From contig NZ_FUWS01000008.1 in NCBI RefSeq assembly GCF_900167435.1, forward strand, positions 62,001 to 126,000: 64,000 nt of DNA, written 5' to 3'. This DNA comes from Marinactinospora thermotolerans DSM 45154 (GTDB lineage Bacteria > Actinomycetota > Actinomycetes > Streptosporangiales > Streptosporangiaceae). Both the position numbers and the translations under genes were made by a program. This document shows positions 1-8,643 of the stretch, piece by piece. Under the pieces are notes generated by a model. The model ran no database searches and was not told where the DNA came from. It saw only the letters and a program-made list of their open reading frames with translations. Position 1 is the stretch's first letter. Every line of letters begins with the position of its first letter.

Positions 1-262
1 GCACGACGTCGGTGTCGGGCCGCTCCTTGTTGATGCGCAGCTTGGTCAGACGGGTGGCGTTGTTCCCGGTGTCCAGTACGACCTCGATGCCGGTCCGCTC
101 CTCGAACGGTTCGGCCACGACCTCCATGAACTGTTCGGTCGCGAAGGAGAAGGTGCTGACCACGAGGGTGTCGGTGTCGGCCTCGCGGGTCGGCGCGCAG
201 GCGGTCGCCGTGGCGGCCAGGGCGCACAGACCGGCGAGCGCCGCGGTGACGGGGCGCCTCAT
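1..262 (-). CDS. ABC transporter substrate-binding lipoprotein (partial)
   Basis: The N-terminal 87 residues of an extracellular solute-binding protein; the rest lies beyond the left edge. The protein starts at ATG 262-260 with MRRPVTAALAGLCALAAT, a short basic and hydrophobic signal ending in a lipobox-like ATAC, so Cys22 is probably lipidated and the protein anchored outside the membrane. The following residues, including LVVSTFSFATEQF and FEERTGIEVVLDTGN, fit the PotD-like binding protein fold. The start overlaps the stop of the upstream ATPase gene as ATGA, so the two are translationally coupled in a PotABCD-type operon. Polyamine, iron or another small solute are possible ligands; the visible part does not decide. 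Confidence 0.8.
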   Translation of the reverse strand, partial: MRRPVTAALAGLCALAATATACAPTREADTDTLVVSTFSFATEQFMEVVAEPFEERTGIEVVLDTGNNATRLTKLRINKERPDTDVV

Positions 263-1278
263 CGCGCGGCCTCCGCGTCCTCTCCCAGGGTGACGAGGTG
301 GGCGGCGGGCAGCAGCACCCGCACCGCCTCGCCGGGCCGGGGGGCCTCCCCGGGGTGGGCGCACAGCAGCCGCGTGCCGTCGCCGAGACCGTTCGCGTTC
401 ACCTCGACCACGCAGTGGCTGCCCTGGTAGGTGACGTTGGTGACGGTGGCCTCCAGCGTCACGCCGGCATCCTCCGGCTCGCCGGAGGACAGCAGGCGCA
501 CGTGCTCGGGACGGATCGCCACCGGCCCGTGGCCGGGCAGCACCGGGAAGTTCTCGTAGCCGAGGAAGTCGGCGACGAACCGGCTGGCGGGGCGGGGGAA
601 GACGTCGCGTGGCGCGCCCTCCTGCTCCAGGCGGCCCTTGTTGAGGATGACCATGTGGTCCGACAGTTCCAGCGCCTCGTCCTGGTCGTGGGTGACCAGG
701 ATCGCGGTGAGGCCGGTCTCGCGCTGGACGCGGCGCAGTTCGGCCCGCATCTGGACGCGCAACCGGGCATCGAGGTTGGACAGGGGCTCGTCGAGCAGCA
801 GCACCGAGGGGCGGATCGCCACGGCCCGGGCCAACGCGACCCGTTGCTGCTGGCCGCCCGACAGCGCGCCCGGCTTGCGTCCGGCCAGCGCGGACAGGCC
901 GACCAGCTCCAGCGCCTCGCCGGCCCGGGCGGTGACCTCGGTCTTGGCCAGGCCGCGGGCGCGCAGCCCGAAGGCGACGTTGTCGATGATCGTCATGTGC
1001 GGGAAGAGCGCGTAGGACTGGAAGACCATGCCGATGTTGCGCTTCTCCGGCGGCGTCTTCGTCGCGTCGGCGCCCTCCAGCAGGATCCGCCCCGAGGTGG
1101 GCTGGACGAATCCGGCGATCATCCGCAGGGTCGTGGTCTTGCCGCAACCACTCGGCCCCAGCAGGGTCGTGAACTTACCGCGGGGGACGGCGAGGTCGAG
1201 GTCGCTGACCGCGGCGACCGCGTCGCGGGACCGGCCGAAGGCGCGGCTCACCGATTCGAGCTGGACCACGGGGGTCAT
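259..1278 (-). CDS. ABC transporter ATP-binding protein, PotA-like
   Basis: The energising subunit of the importer, on the cytoplasmic face of the membrane. Walker A GPSGCGKTT lies near residues 41-49, followed by the Q-loop (GMVFQSYALFPH), the signature LSGGQQQR, Walker B LLLDEPLSNLD and the H-loop TVTHD-type motif ILVTHDQDEA. The C-terminal part beyond about residue 240 fits the TOBE (OB-fold) regulatory domain of the PotA/MalK class. I chose ATG 1278 because AAGGAG stands nine bases upstream; an in-frame GTG at 1302 that overlaps the permease stop is the alternative. About 339 residues is normal for the family. Confidence 0.92.
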   Translation of the reverse strand: MTPVVQLESVSRAFGRSRDAVAAVSDLDLAVPRGKFTTLLGPSGCGKTTTLRMIAGFVQPTSGRILLEGADATKTPPEKRNIGMVFQSYALFPHMTIIDNVAFGLRARGLAKTEVTARAGEALELVGLSALAGRKPGALSGGQQQRVALARAVAIRPSVLLLDEPLSNLDARLRVQMRAELRRVQRETGLTAILVTHDQDEALELSDHMVILNKGRLEQEGAPRDVFPRPASRFVADFLGYENFPVLPGHGPVAIRPEHVRLLSSGEPEDAGVTLEATVTNVTYQGSHCVVEVNANGLGDGTRLLCAHPGEAPRPGEAVRVLLPAAHLVTLGEDAEAAR

Positions 1279-1301
1279 GTTCTGGCTCTCCTTCCCGGCC
1301 A

Positions 1302-2087
1302 CTAGCGGCCGAAGACCTTGTTGAAGCCGACGAGCCGTTCGGTCACGAGGGCGACGGCCACGCTGGCGGCGAGCAGCAGCACGCTCACCGCGGCGACGAC
1401 GGGGTCGTACGAGGACTGGACGTAGTTGAGCATCTCGACGGGCAGCGTGGAGACGCCCGGCCCGGTGAGCAGCAGTGACAGCGGCACGTTGTTCAGCGAC
1501 GTGATGAAGGCCAGGATCGCCGCGGAGATGATCCCCGGGCGCATGACCGGCAGCGTCACCTGGAAGAAGGTGCGCAGCGGGCCGGCGCCCAGACCGCGCG
1601 CGGCCTCCTCCAGCCGCGGGTCCGACAGTGCCAGCGACGCCCCGACCACCCGCACCGCGTAGGGGAGGAGCAGGACGGTGTGGCCGATGACCAGCGTGGC
1701 CAGGGCCGTGATCTGCAGTCCCACCATGAGCTGCTGGAACAGGGCCAGGCCGAGAACCAGCTCGGGCACGATGATCGGGGTGGCGAAGAGGTTCTCCACG
1801 ACCCCGCGCCCGGGGATCAGTCCTCGTTGCAGCGCCAGCGTGGCCGGGACGCCCAGGGCCAGCGCCAGCACCGTGGACAGCGCCGCGACGACGAGGCTGG
1901 TGCCGAGGGAGCTGATGAAGGGCTGGTAGTCCAGCGCGGCGGCGAACCAGCGCAGCGACAGCCCCTCGGGCGGGAAGGTCAGCGTGCTGCCCGCGGTGAA
2001 GGCGACGCCGAGCAGGATGACGACCGGCCCGAGCATGATGAGGAAGGCGAGGGCCGTCAGCAGCGACAGCAGGGGGCGGCGGATCAC
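1302..2087 (-). CDS. ABC transporter permease, PotC-like
   Basis: An inner-membrane channel subunit of 261 residues with about six hydrophobic segments. The EAA loop that docks the ATPase is visible as the stretch LSDPRLEEAARGLGAGPLRT. The start is GTG 2087, which overlaps the stop of the preceding permease as GTGA. The open frame extends much farther upstream, but that part lies inside the preceding gene and lacks membrane character. It is the second permease of a heterodimer with the product of the gene ending at 2084. Confidence 0.9.
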   Translation of the reverse strand: MIRRPLLSLLTALAFLIMLGPVVILLGVAFTAGSTLTFPPEGLSLRWFAAALDYQPFISSLGTSLVVAALSTVLALALGVPATLALQRGLIPGRGVVENLFATPIIVPELVLGLALFQQLMVGLQITALATLVIGHTVLLLPYAVRVVGASLALSDPRLEEAARGLGAGPLRTFFQVTLPVMRPGIISAAILAFITSLNNVPLSLLLTGPGVSTLPVEMLNYVQSSYDPVVAAVSVLLLAASVAVALVTERLVGFNKVFGR

Positions 2088-2908
2088 TGGGTGCTTCCCT
2101 TCGCGCTCAGCCGGCTGGACAGGGCGCTGACGACGAGCACCAGCACCGTCATGACCAGCGCGACGGCGCTGGCCGCCGGCCAGTCCAGACTGACGTTGAC
2201 CCTGCTGTAGAGCAGGGTGGACAGGATGCGTTCGCGGGCGCCGCCGAGCAGTTGCGGCGTGGTGAACGCGGTGACCGCCCCGGCGAACACCAGGGTGCAG
2301 CCGACCAGTGCGCCGGGCAGCGCCAGCGGGAACACCACCTGGCGGAAGGCCCGGCCCGGGCTGGCGCCGAGGCCGCGGGCCGCCTCCTCCAGCCGTGGGT
2401 CCTGCTGGGACAGGCTGGAGTAGCACGACAGGATCATCAGCGGCAGGAAGAGCTGGACCAGGCCGAGGACGATGGCCGTTTCGGTGTAGAGCAGCCGGGA
2501 CGGCCCCAGGCCCAGCCCCTCGGTGAGGCTGCTGAGCAGCCCGTTGCCGCCGAGCACGACGAGCCAGCCGTAGGTGCGCACGACGGTGTTGAGCATGAGC
2601 GGGAAGATCGCCAGGGCCAGGAGCTTGCCCGACCAGCGTGGCGGGACCCGGGAGATGAGGTAGGCGACCGGGAAGCCGAGGACCAGGCAGATGAGCGTGG
2701 TCACCACGGCCACGCGGATCGTCCGCGCGATCACCGGGAGCAGGTAGGGGTCGGTCAGCAGCGATCCGGTCTCGCGGGCGACCGTGGCGGGGTCGCCGTC
2801 CGGTGGGAAGGCCAGGGTGGCCGCGACCGGGTAGAGGAAACCGAAGAGGAGTACCGCCAGACCGGGTACGAGCAGCGCGAACAGGGTTCCACGCCGGGAC
2901 AATTCCAC
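2084..2908 (-). CDS. ABC transporter permease, PotB-like
   Basis: The first permease of the importer operon, with about six membrane segments and the EAA motif within QQDPRLEEAARGLGASPGRA. The start is uncertain. GTG 2908 gives a 274-residue protein beginning just before the first membrane helix (LFALLVPGLAVLLFGFLYP); a TTG at 2935 is the other candidate. Neither has a strong ribosome site. The open frame continues past the palindromic operator at 2996-3009 towards the divergent regulator, but that part should lie upstream of the transcript start. The gene leads the operon permease-permease-ATPase-binding protein. Confidence 0.87.
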   Translation of the reverse strand: MELSRRGTLFALLVPGLAVLLFGFLYPVAATLAFPPDGDPATVARETGSLLTDPYLLPVIARTIRVAVVTTLICLVLGFPVAYLISRVPPRWSGKLLALAIFPLMLNTVVRTYGWLVVLGGNGLLSSLTEGLGLGPSRLLYTETAIVLGLVQLFLPLMILSCYSSLSQQDPRLEEAARGLGASPGRAFRQVVFPLALPGALVGCTLVFAGAVTAFTTPQLLGGARERILSTLLYSRVNVSLDWPAASAVALVMTVLVLVVSALSSRLSAKGSTQ

Positions 2909-2983
2909 CCCCGTGAGGTTGGCGGCCCGGCGCAACCGGGTCGCGGGGTCTGCGGATCTGATCGTCTGATCAGGGGATTCATA

Positions 2984-3009
2984 TGCAAGCGCTACTGCAA
3001 GCGCTTGCA
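2984..3009. promoter_or_regulatory. LacI-family operator, perfect 14-bp palindrome plus a second partial copy
   Basis: TGCAAGCGCTTGCA at 2996-3009 is a perfect palindrome of the kind bound by LacI/GalR regulators, with the central CG these proteins prefer. A partial copy, TGCAAGCGCT, lies two bases away at 2984-2993. The pair sits between the importer operon (minus) and the LacI-family gene (plus), where it could control both. Confidence 0.8.
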
Positions 3010-3063
3010 ACAGCGTAACCTTATACCGGACATAACGCCAAAACGACGCAAAGGGGTAGAGGG

Positions 3064-4050
3064 TTGGCCGGGCTGGAGGACGTGGCGCGTGTCGCCGGAG
3101 TGTCGGCGTCGACGGTGTCGAGGGCCATGAGCCGGCCGGAGATGGTGGCGCCACGCACCCTGGAACGGGTCCGCGCCGCCGCCGAGAAGGTGGGGTTCCG
3201 CGCCAACCCGGCCGCGCGCGCCCTGACCACCGGCCGGACCGGCTTCTTCGCGATGCTCGTCCCCGACCTGGAGAACCCCTTCTACGCGGCCATCATCGCC
3301 GGCGCGCAGGCCGTCGCGGAGGAACACGGCCGCTGGCTCATCATCGCGGTCACCGAGGGCGCCGCCGAACGCGAGGGCGAGGTGCTGCGGGAGCTGCGGG
3401 ACCAGGTGGACGGCTTCGTGCTGCTCTCCCCGGTCGGCTCCGCGCGCGACCTGGTCGCCGCGCACCGGCGCAAACCCGTGGTCGTCGTCAACCGCAGGGT
3501 CAACGGGCTGACCTCGCTCACCGTGGACACCCCCGGCGGACTGGCGCGGATCTTCGACCGCCTGGCCGAGCTGGGACACCGCCGGGTCGCCTACCTGGCC
3601 GGTCCGCCCGGCTCCTGGATGGACCGGCGCCGCCGGGACGAGCTGGGCGAGCACGCCGCCCGGCTCGGCCTGGACCTGAGGGTGGTGGGCCCCGTCTACC
3701 CGGCCTTCGCCGATGGCGCGGCGGCCGCGACCGAGATCGTGGAGTCGGGTTGCACCGCCGCGCTGGCCTTCAACAGCCTGCTCCTCCTCGGGCTGATGTA
3801 CGAGCTGGGCCGGCGCGGCATCAAGGTACCCGAACGGCTCAGCGTCGCCGCCGCCGACGACATGGCCTTCGCCGACCTGCCGGGCACCCCGGTCTCGGCG
3901 GTCCGGGTCCCCGCGGGGGAGCTGGGGGGCCGGGCCGTCGCCGACCTCGTCGAGATGGCCGGGGCGCCGGGAGCGGCGCGTCGGCCCGCCAGCAGGAAAC
4001 TGCCCACGGAGGTCGTGCTCACCGGTTCGCTCGTGCCGCCGGCCCGATGA
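3064..4050 (+). CDS. LacI-family transcriptional regulator
   Basis: A 328-residue repressor-type protein. The N-terminal helix-turn-helix is unmistakable: LEDVARVAGVSASTVSRAM at residues 4-22, followed by a hinge helix around NPAARALTTGRTG. The remaining 270 residues form the periplasmic-binding-protein-like effector domain. The likely start is TTG 3064, with AGAGGG just upstream. It is divergent from the ABC importer and flanks the palindromic operator at 2996-3009, so it probably represses the importer and itself until the imported ligand binds. The ligand cannot be read from the sequence. Confidence 0.92.
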   Translation: MAGLEDVARVAGVSASTVSRAMSRPEMVAPRTLERVRAAAEKVGFRANPAARALTTGRTGFFAMLVPDLENPFYAAIIAGAQAVAEEHGRWLIIAVTEGAAEREGEVLRELRDQVDGFVLLSPVGSARDLVAAHRRKPVVVVNRRVNGLTSLTVDTPGGLARIFDRLAELGHRRVAYLAGPPGSWMDRRRRDELGEHAARLGLDLRVVGPVYPAFADGAAAATEIVESGCTAALAFNSLLLLGLMYELGRRGIKVPERLSVAAADDMAFADLPGTPVSAVRVPAGELGGRAVADLVEMAGAPGAARRPASRKLPTEVVLTGSLVPPAR

Positions 4051-4282
4051 CCGCGCGCTCCGCCTTCGGGGCGACGCGCGAGGGCGAGGGAGAGAGGTCC
4101 GGACCGGAAACGAGCTGCCCGTACCCGCCTCGCCCCTTCGCCCGGGACATCCTTCCCTCGCCCCGGCCTCCCGAGGTCTCGTTCCCCGGGAACGGGACCG
4201 GCGGCACGCGCCGAACCCGGGCGACGGTGTGTCGTCGGCCCTCCTAGGATGGGCCGACGCCGCGTCGACGAGGAGGAACCCC

Positions 4283-5284
4283 GTGGCCCCCGCTTCCACC
4301 GCCCCGGCCGAGGTCCGCGCCCACCAGGCCCTGGAGGAGACCCGGCAGGGGTTCCCCGCGTTCCGTGAACGCTTCGAAGGGGACTGGGGGATGACGCCCC
4401 CCGAGTCCCTCCGGGAGTTCTGGGCCTTCCTGCGCTCCCTGGGGCCCGCGGACCGGCAGGCGCTCGCGGACCTGGACCTCGCCCCCTACGGTGTCGCCGA
4501 CCTGTTGGAGGAGCCCGGCCGGCCGACCCGGGACGGAATCGACGTGCGCGTGCACGGGCGCTACTACCGCGACCCGCCGGAGTTCGTCACCTTCCTGCAC
4601 GGCGGTAGCGACGGGCTGCACTTCGGCCTGTGGTTCGACGACGGCCGGACCTGCGCGGGAGTGGCCGGATACCACACCGACGACGGCGACGGGGTCGGCG
4701 TCCCCCAGGGGACACCGCTGGAGGTGGTGCGCGCCCACCTGGAGGGATCCTGGCGCGACCTCCTCGACGAGGAGAGGGCCGGCGCGCCCGTCGACGAACG
4801 GCGGAACCGGCTGCGCGGACTGCGGGCCCTCCTCGTGGCCTTCGGCGTGGGCGACCCCGGCCACGAGGGGGTGGACTACCTTCGGACGCTCCCCGCCGCG
4901 CGGCCGCTCCCCGAGCGGGTCATGACCCTGGACGGGGGCGGCGCCCTCCTCCCTCGGGGAGCGGTCCCGCCACGCGGTCCGCAGGAAGGGGCGGAGGACC
5001 ACCACTGGTACACCCGCGTCTACGAGGAACTGACCGGCGACCCCGAGGCCGTGACCGCGGCGGCGGCCGAGGCGGTCCGCCGCTGCGCGGCGGGCGACCC
5101 CGCCCAGGCGCTCGTGTTGGGACGCGACCTGCACTGGGTCTCGCAGGGCGACCCCCTCCGCGAGCGCCTGGCGGCCGAGCTGCTCGTCGCGGCCTACCGC
5201 GCCCTCGGCCGTCCCGCGCTGGCCGGGATCGTCCAGGCGCACCGGGACCATCGCGACCTGCCCCAGGTCACGGTGCTGCGCTGA
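4283..5284 (+). CDS. HPF1-like (DUF2228) protein
   Basis: A 333-residue cytoplasmic protein that resembles eukaryotic HPF1, the accessory factor that redirects PARP1 to serine ADP-ribosylation. Features recalled from HPF1 recur in the same order: an FWAFLRSLGP segment near residue 46, a PYGVADLL segment near 68, RYYRDPPEF near 93-101 (HPF1 has FYYDPPEF), and a C-terminal LVLGRDL motif followed by a helical tail ending IVQAHRDHRD. The residue aligned with the HPF1 catalytic glutamate seems not to be acidic. The start is GTG 4283, six bases after AGGAGG. No PARP-like gene is visible in the window. The family assignment is from memory of motifs, not from a search; a SUKH/SMI1 relative is the main alternative. 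Confidence 0.7.
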   Translation: MAPASTAPAEVRAHQALEETRQGFPAFRERFEGDWGMTPPESLREFWAFLRSLGPADRQALADLDLAPYGVADLLEEPGRPTRDGIDVRVHGRYYRDPPEFVTFLHGGSDGLHFGLWFDDGRTCAGVAGYHTDDGDGVGVPQGTPLEVVRAHLEGSWRDLLDEERAGAPVDERRNRLRGLRALLVAFGVGDPGHEGVDYLRTLPAARPLPERVMTLDGGGALLPRGAVPPRGPQEGAEDHHWYTRVYEELTGDPEAVTAAAAEAVRRCAAGDPAQALVLGRDLHWVSQGDPLRERLAAELLVAAYRALGRPALAGIVQAHRDHRDLPQVTVLR

Positions 5285-5323
5285 CCCGGGGGCCGTGAGC
5301 CCCGCTCCCGGCCCCCGCACCGG

Positions 5324-6082
5324 TCAAGGACGCGCGGTCCCCGGCAGGTCCCGCGCCGCGGCGCGGTCCACCAGGAACAACGTGCGCTCGCGGCCGCGTA
5401 CGGCGGCCGCGGGCACTTCCCCGGCCCCGCCCAGCGCGAGGCCGACCGCCTCGGCCTTGCTCTCTCCCGAGGCCAGCGCCCACACCTCACGGGCCGCGGC
5501 GATGGCCGGCAGGGTCAACGAGATCCGGGTGGGGGGCGGCTTGGGAGCGTCGTGGACGGCCACCACGGTGCGCTCCCGCTCCTTCATCGCCGGCAGCCCC
5601 GGGAAGAGCGAGGCGACGTGGGCGTCCGGGCCGACCCCGAGCAGGCAGACGTCGAAGGACGGAACCGTCCCGCCGGCCTCCGCCCGGGCGCGCAGCTCTG
5701 CCGCGTAGCGGAGCGCGCCCGCCGCGGGATCGTCCCCGTCCGGCCCGTCGGGGGCGGGCATCGGGTGCACGCGCCCGGGATCGAGGTCGATGTGGTCGAG
5801 CAGCGCCGCCCGCGCCCCGGTCTCGTTGCGCTCGGCGTCCCCGGTGGGAAGGAAGCGCTCGTCCCCCCACCACACGTCGACCCGCCGCCAGTCGACGGCG
5901 TCGCGCGCCGGCGTACGCGCCAGCGCGGCGAGCACGGCCGTGCCGATGCCGCCTCCGGTCAGCACGATCGACGCCGAGCCGCGTGCCGCCTGGGCCTCGG
6001 TCAGCCGCGTCACGATCCGCGCCGCCGTGGCGGCGGCGAGCAGGTCGGCGTCGGCGTGCAGGATCACCTCGGCGTCGCTCAC
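5324..6082 (-). CDS. pgl: 6-phosphogluconolactonase
   Basis: Hydrolyses 6-phosphogluconolactone to 6-phosphogluconate in the oxidative pentose phosphate pathway. The 252-residue protein shows the family features LTGGGIG near residue 40, WWGDERFLP near 75, NETGARAAL, and LLGVGPDAHVASLFPG, which carries the conserved general-base region. The start is GTG 6082, overlapping the opcA stop as GTGA. It is the last gene of the tkt-tal-pgi-zwf-opcA-pgl group and converges with the HPF1-like gene 39 bases away. Confidence 0.95.
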   Translation of the reverse strand: MSDAEVILHADADLLAAATAARIVTRLTEAQAARGSASIVLTGGGIGTAVLAALARTPARDAVDWRRVDVWWGDERFLPTGDAERNETGARAALLDHIDLDPGRVHPMPAPDGPDGDDPAAGALRYAAELRARAEAGGTVPSFDVCLLGVGPDAHVASLFPGLPAMKERERTVVAVHDAPKPPPTRISLTLPAIAAAREVWALASGESKAEAVGLALGGAGEVPAAAVRGRERTLFLVDRAAARDLPGTARP

Positions 6083-7008
6083 GCGTTCACCCCCGACCGC
6101 CCCAACGTCTCGGCCATGTGCTTGGCGGTGCTCTCGTAGACCTCGTCGGCGTCGAGCCGGCGCAGCTCCTCGGCGAGGGCCTCGGCGGCGCGGCGGCGCG
6201 GCAGCGCGACGGTCTGGTCGGGCTGGTTGGGACGCGACAGGGTGGCCACCCGTCCGTCCAGCCGCCTGATCTCGATGTCGCCGCAGTCCTCGGTGCTGAG
6301 CTTGGCGCCGGTGATGCCGGGACCGTGCGACTCCTTGCGGGTCACCGGCACGTTCAACCGCTGCGACAGCCAGGCCACGAGCAGGTCCGCACTCGGGTAG
6401 TGCGGTTCGGCGGTCACCTCGGCCGCGGTGACCCACCCGCACGGCTGGTCCATCGTGGAGGCCAGCAGGGAACGCCACGGGGTCAGCCGGGTCCAGGTCA
6501 GGTCGGTGTCACCGGGGGAGTAGTGGGCGATCCTGCCGATGAGGTCACCGACCGGGTCGGCGGCGCGCAGCGCGTCGGTGATGCGCCGGTGGGCGAGCCG
6601 GCCCACCGGGTCGGAGGCGGGGTCGGCCGGCCCCTCGCCCGGCCACCACACGACGACCGGCGCGTCGGGCACCAGGAGCGGGGTGACCACGGAGTCGGCG
6701 TGGTCGCCGAGCGGTCCGTACAACCGCAGCAACAGGGCCTCGCCGGGGCCGGCGGTGCCGGGCCGGCGGATCTCGGCGTCGATCGCGGGCTCGGCGTCGC
6801 GGTCACGGCGGATCAGCGCGAGCACCCGGCTGGGGTGTTCGTGGCCCGACTCGGTGGCGGCGCGCACGGCGTCGTAGTGGTCGGCCTCGTCGGTCACGAT
6901 CACCAGGGTCAGCACCATGTTCATCGCGCCGCCGCCGACACTGCGCCGCTCGTTGGCCAGGGCCTCGGTGATCTGCGCGGTGGTGGTACGCGGAAGATAC
7001 AGCGTCAT
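6079..7008 (-). CDS. opcA: glucose-6-phosphate dehydrogenase assembly protein OpcA
   Basis: OpcA activates glucose-6-phosphate dehydrogenase allosterically or by assembly in cyanobacteria and actinobacteria. The 309-residue length and the position between zwf and pgl are characteristic. The central segment VVWWPGEGPADPASDPVG and the N-terminal MTLYLPRTTTAQITEAL fit the family. ATG 7008 has AGGGAG six bases upstream, and only 19 bases separate it from the zwf stop, so the three genes should be cotranscribed. Confidence 0.95.
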   Translation of the reverse strand: MTLYLPRTTTAQITEALANERRSVGGGAMNMVLTLVIVTDEADHYDAVRAATESGHEHPSRVLALIRRDRDAEPAIDAEIRRPGTAGPGEALLLRLYGPLGDHADSVVTPLLVPDAPVVVWWPGEGPADPASDPVGRLAHRRITDALRAADPVGDLIGRIAHYSPGDTDLTWTRLTPWRSLLASTMDQPCGWVTAAEVTAEPHYPSADLLVAWLSQRLNVPVTRKESHGPGITGAKLSTEDCGDIEIRRLDGRVATLSRPNQPDQTVALPRRRAAEALAEELRRLDADEVYESTAKHMAETLGRSGVNA

Positions 7009-7027
7009 CGTCGTCTCCCTCTTCCCG

Positions 7028-8572
7028 TCAGGGCCGGCGCCACTGACGGCCGTCGCGGGCCATCAGCTCGTGAGCCGAGGGCGGACCCCACGTGCCCGAC
7101 TCGTACTGCTCGGGCCGGCCGTTCTTCGCCCAGTACTCCTCGATCGGGTCGAGGATCTTCCACGACAGCTCGACCTCCTCCTGGCGTGGGAAGAGGGGCG
7201 GGTCGCCGATGAGCACGTCCAGGATCAGCCGTTCGTAGGCCTCGGGGCTGGCCTCGGTGAAGGACTCGCCGTAGGTGAAGTCCATGCTCACGTCACGGAC
7301 CTCCATGGAGGCGCCCGGGACCTTCGAGCCGAACCGCAGGGTCACGCCCTCGTCGGGCTGGATGCGCAGCACCAGCGAGTTGGCGCCCAGCTCCTCGGTC
7401 TCGACCCGGCTGAACATCTCGTGCGGGGCGCGCTGGAACACCAGCGCGACCTCGGTCACGCGCCGGCCCAGCCGCTTGCCCGTGCGCAGGTAGAAGGGGA
7501 CCCCGGCCCAGCGGCGGGTGTTCACGCCGAGCTTGATCGCCGCGTAGGTCTCGGTGATGGAGTCGGCGGGGATCCCCTCCTCCTCCAGGTAGCCCACGAC
7601 CGAGGCGCCCCCCTGCCAACCCGCCGCGTACTGGCCGCGGGCGGTGCCCAGGCCCAGGTCCTCCGGCAGGGTGACCGCGGACAGGGCCTTCTCCTTCTCG
7701 GCCCTGATGGCGTCGGCGGTGAAGGACAGCGGCTCCTCCATCGCCACCAGCGCGAGCAACTGCAACAGGTGGTTCTGGATGACGTCGCGGGCGGCGCCGA
7801 TGCCGTCGTAGTAGCCGGCCCGGCCGCCCACACCGATGTCCTCGGCCATCGTGATCTGCACGTGGTCGACGTAGCTGCGGTTCCAGATCGGTTCGAACAG
7901 GGTGTTGGCGAACCGCAGCGCCATGATGTTCTGGACGGTCTCCTTGCCCAGGTAGTGGTCGATGCGGAACACCGACTGGGGCGGGAAGACGTCGTCCACG
8001 ACCGCGTTGAGCTCCTGCGCGCTCTCCAGGTTGTGGCCGAAGGGCTTCTCGATGACGACCCGGCGCCAGGAGTCGCCCCGGGACTCGGCCAGCCCCGAGC
8101 GCCGCAGCTGCTTGACCACCGTCGGGAACAGCTTGGGCGGCAGCGACAGGTAGAAGGCGTAGTTGCCTCCGGTGCCGCGGTCGGCGTCGAGCTCGCGGAC
8201 GGTGCGGGCCAGGTTGTCGAAGGCCTCGTCGTCGTGCAGCTCGCCCTGGACGAAGCGGACCCCCTCGCTGAGCTGACGCCAGACGTCCTCGCGGAAGGGG
8301 GTGCGCGCGTATTTGCGCACGGCCTCGTGGGCCTGCTGGGCGAAGTCCTGGTCGGCCCAGTCGCGCCGGGCGAAGCCGACCAGGCCGAAGCCCGGCGGCA
8401 GCAGCCCGCGGTTGGCCAGGTCGTAGATGGCCGGCAGCAGCTTCTTGCGGGCCAGGTCTCCCGTGACCCCGAACAGGACCAGCACGCTCGGGCCGGCGAT
8501 GCGCGGCAACCGCCGATCCAGCACGCTGCGCAGGGGGTTGGGGACCGCTCCCGGCATCACCGGTTCTTTCAC
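7028..8572 (-). CDS. zwf: glucose-6-phosphate 1-dehydrogenase
   Basis: Oxidises glucose 6-phosphate with NADP+ as the first step of the oxidative pentose phosphate pathway. The 514-residue protein carries the dinucleotide-binding motif GVTGDLARKKLLPA near residues 35-48 and the substrate and catalytic signature RIDHYLGKETVQN, with the catalytic His two residues before the end of a segment preceded by FRIDHY. GTG 8572 is preceded by GGGGAG with eight bases of spacing. A 71-base gap separates it from pgi upstream, so a promoter could lie there. Confidence 0.97.
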   Translation of the reverse strand: MKEPVMPGAVPNPLRSVLDRRLPRIAGPSVLVLFGVTGDLARKKLLPAIYDLANRGLLPPGFGLVGFARRDWADQDFAQQAHEAVRKYARTPFREDVWRQLSEGVRFVQGELHDDEAFDNLARTVRELDADRGTGGNYAFYLSLPPKLFPTVVKQLRRSGLAESRGDSWRRVVIEKPFGHNLESAQELNAVVDDVFPPQSVFRIDHYLGKETVQNIMALRFANTLFEPIWNRSYVDHVQITMAEDIGVGGRAGYYDGIGAARDVIQNHLLQLLALVAMEEPLSFTADAIRAEKEKALSAVTLPEDLGLGTARGQYAAGWQGGASVVGYLEEEGIPADSITETYAAIKLGVNTRRWAGVPFYLRTGKRLGRRVTEVALVFQRAPHEMFSRVETEELGANSLVLRIQPDEGVTLRFGSKVPGASMEVRDVSMDFTYGESFTEASPEAYERLILDVLIGDPPLFPRQEEVELSWKILDPIEEYWAKNGRPEQYESGTWGPPSAHELMARDGRQWRRP

Positions 8573-8643
8573 GTCTTCATCTCCCCGTGTGGTGGTGGCG
8601 TACGCCGCCGCGGGTGTGGCCGCGGCGGCGGGGATGGGTCGGA

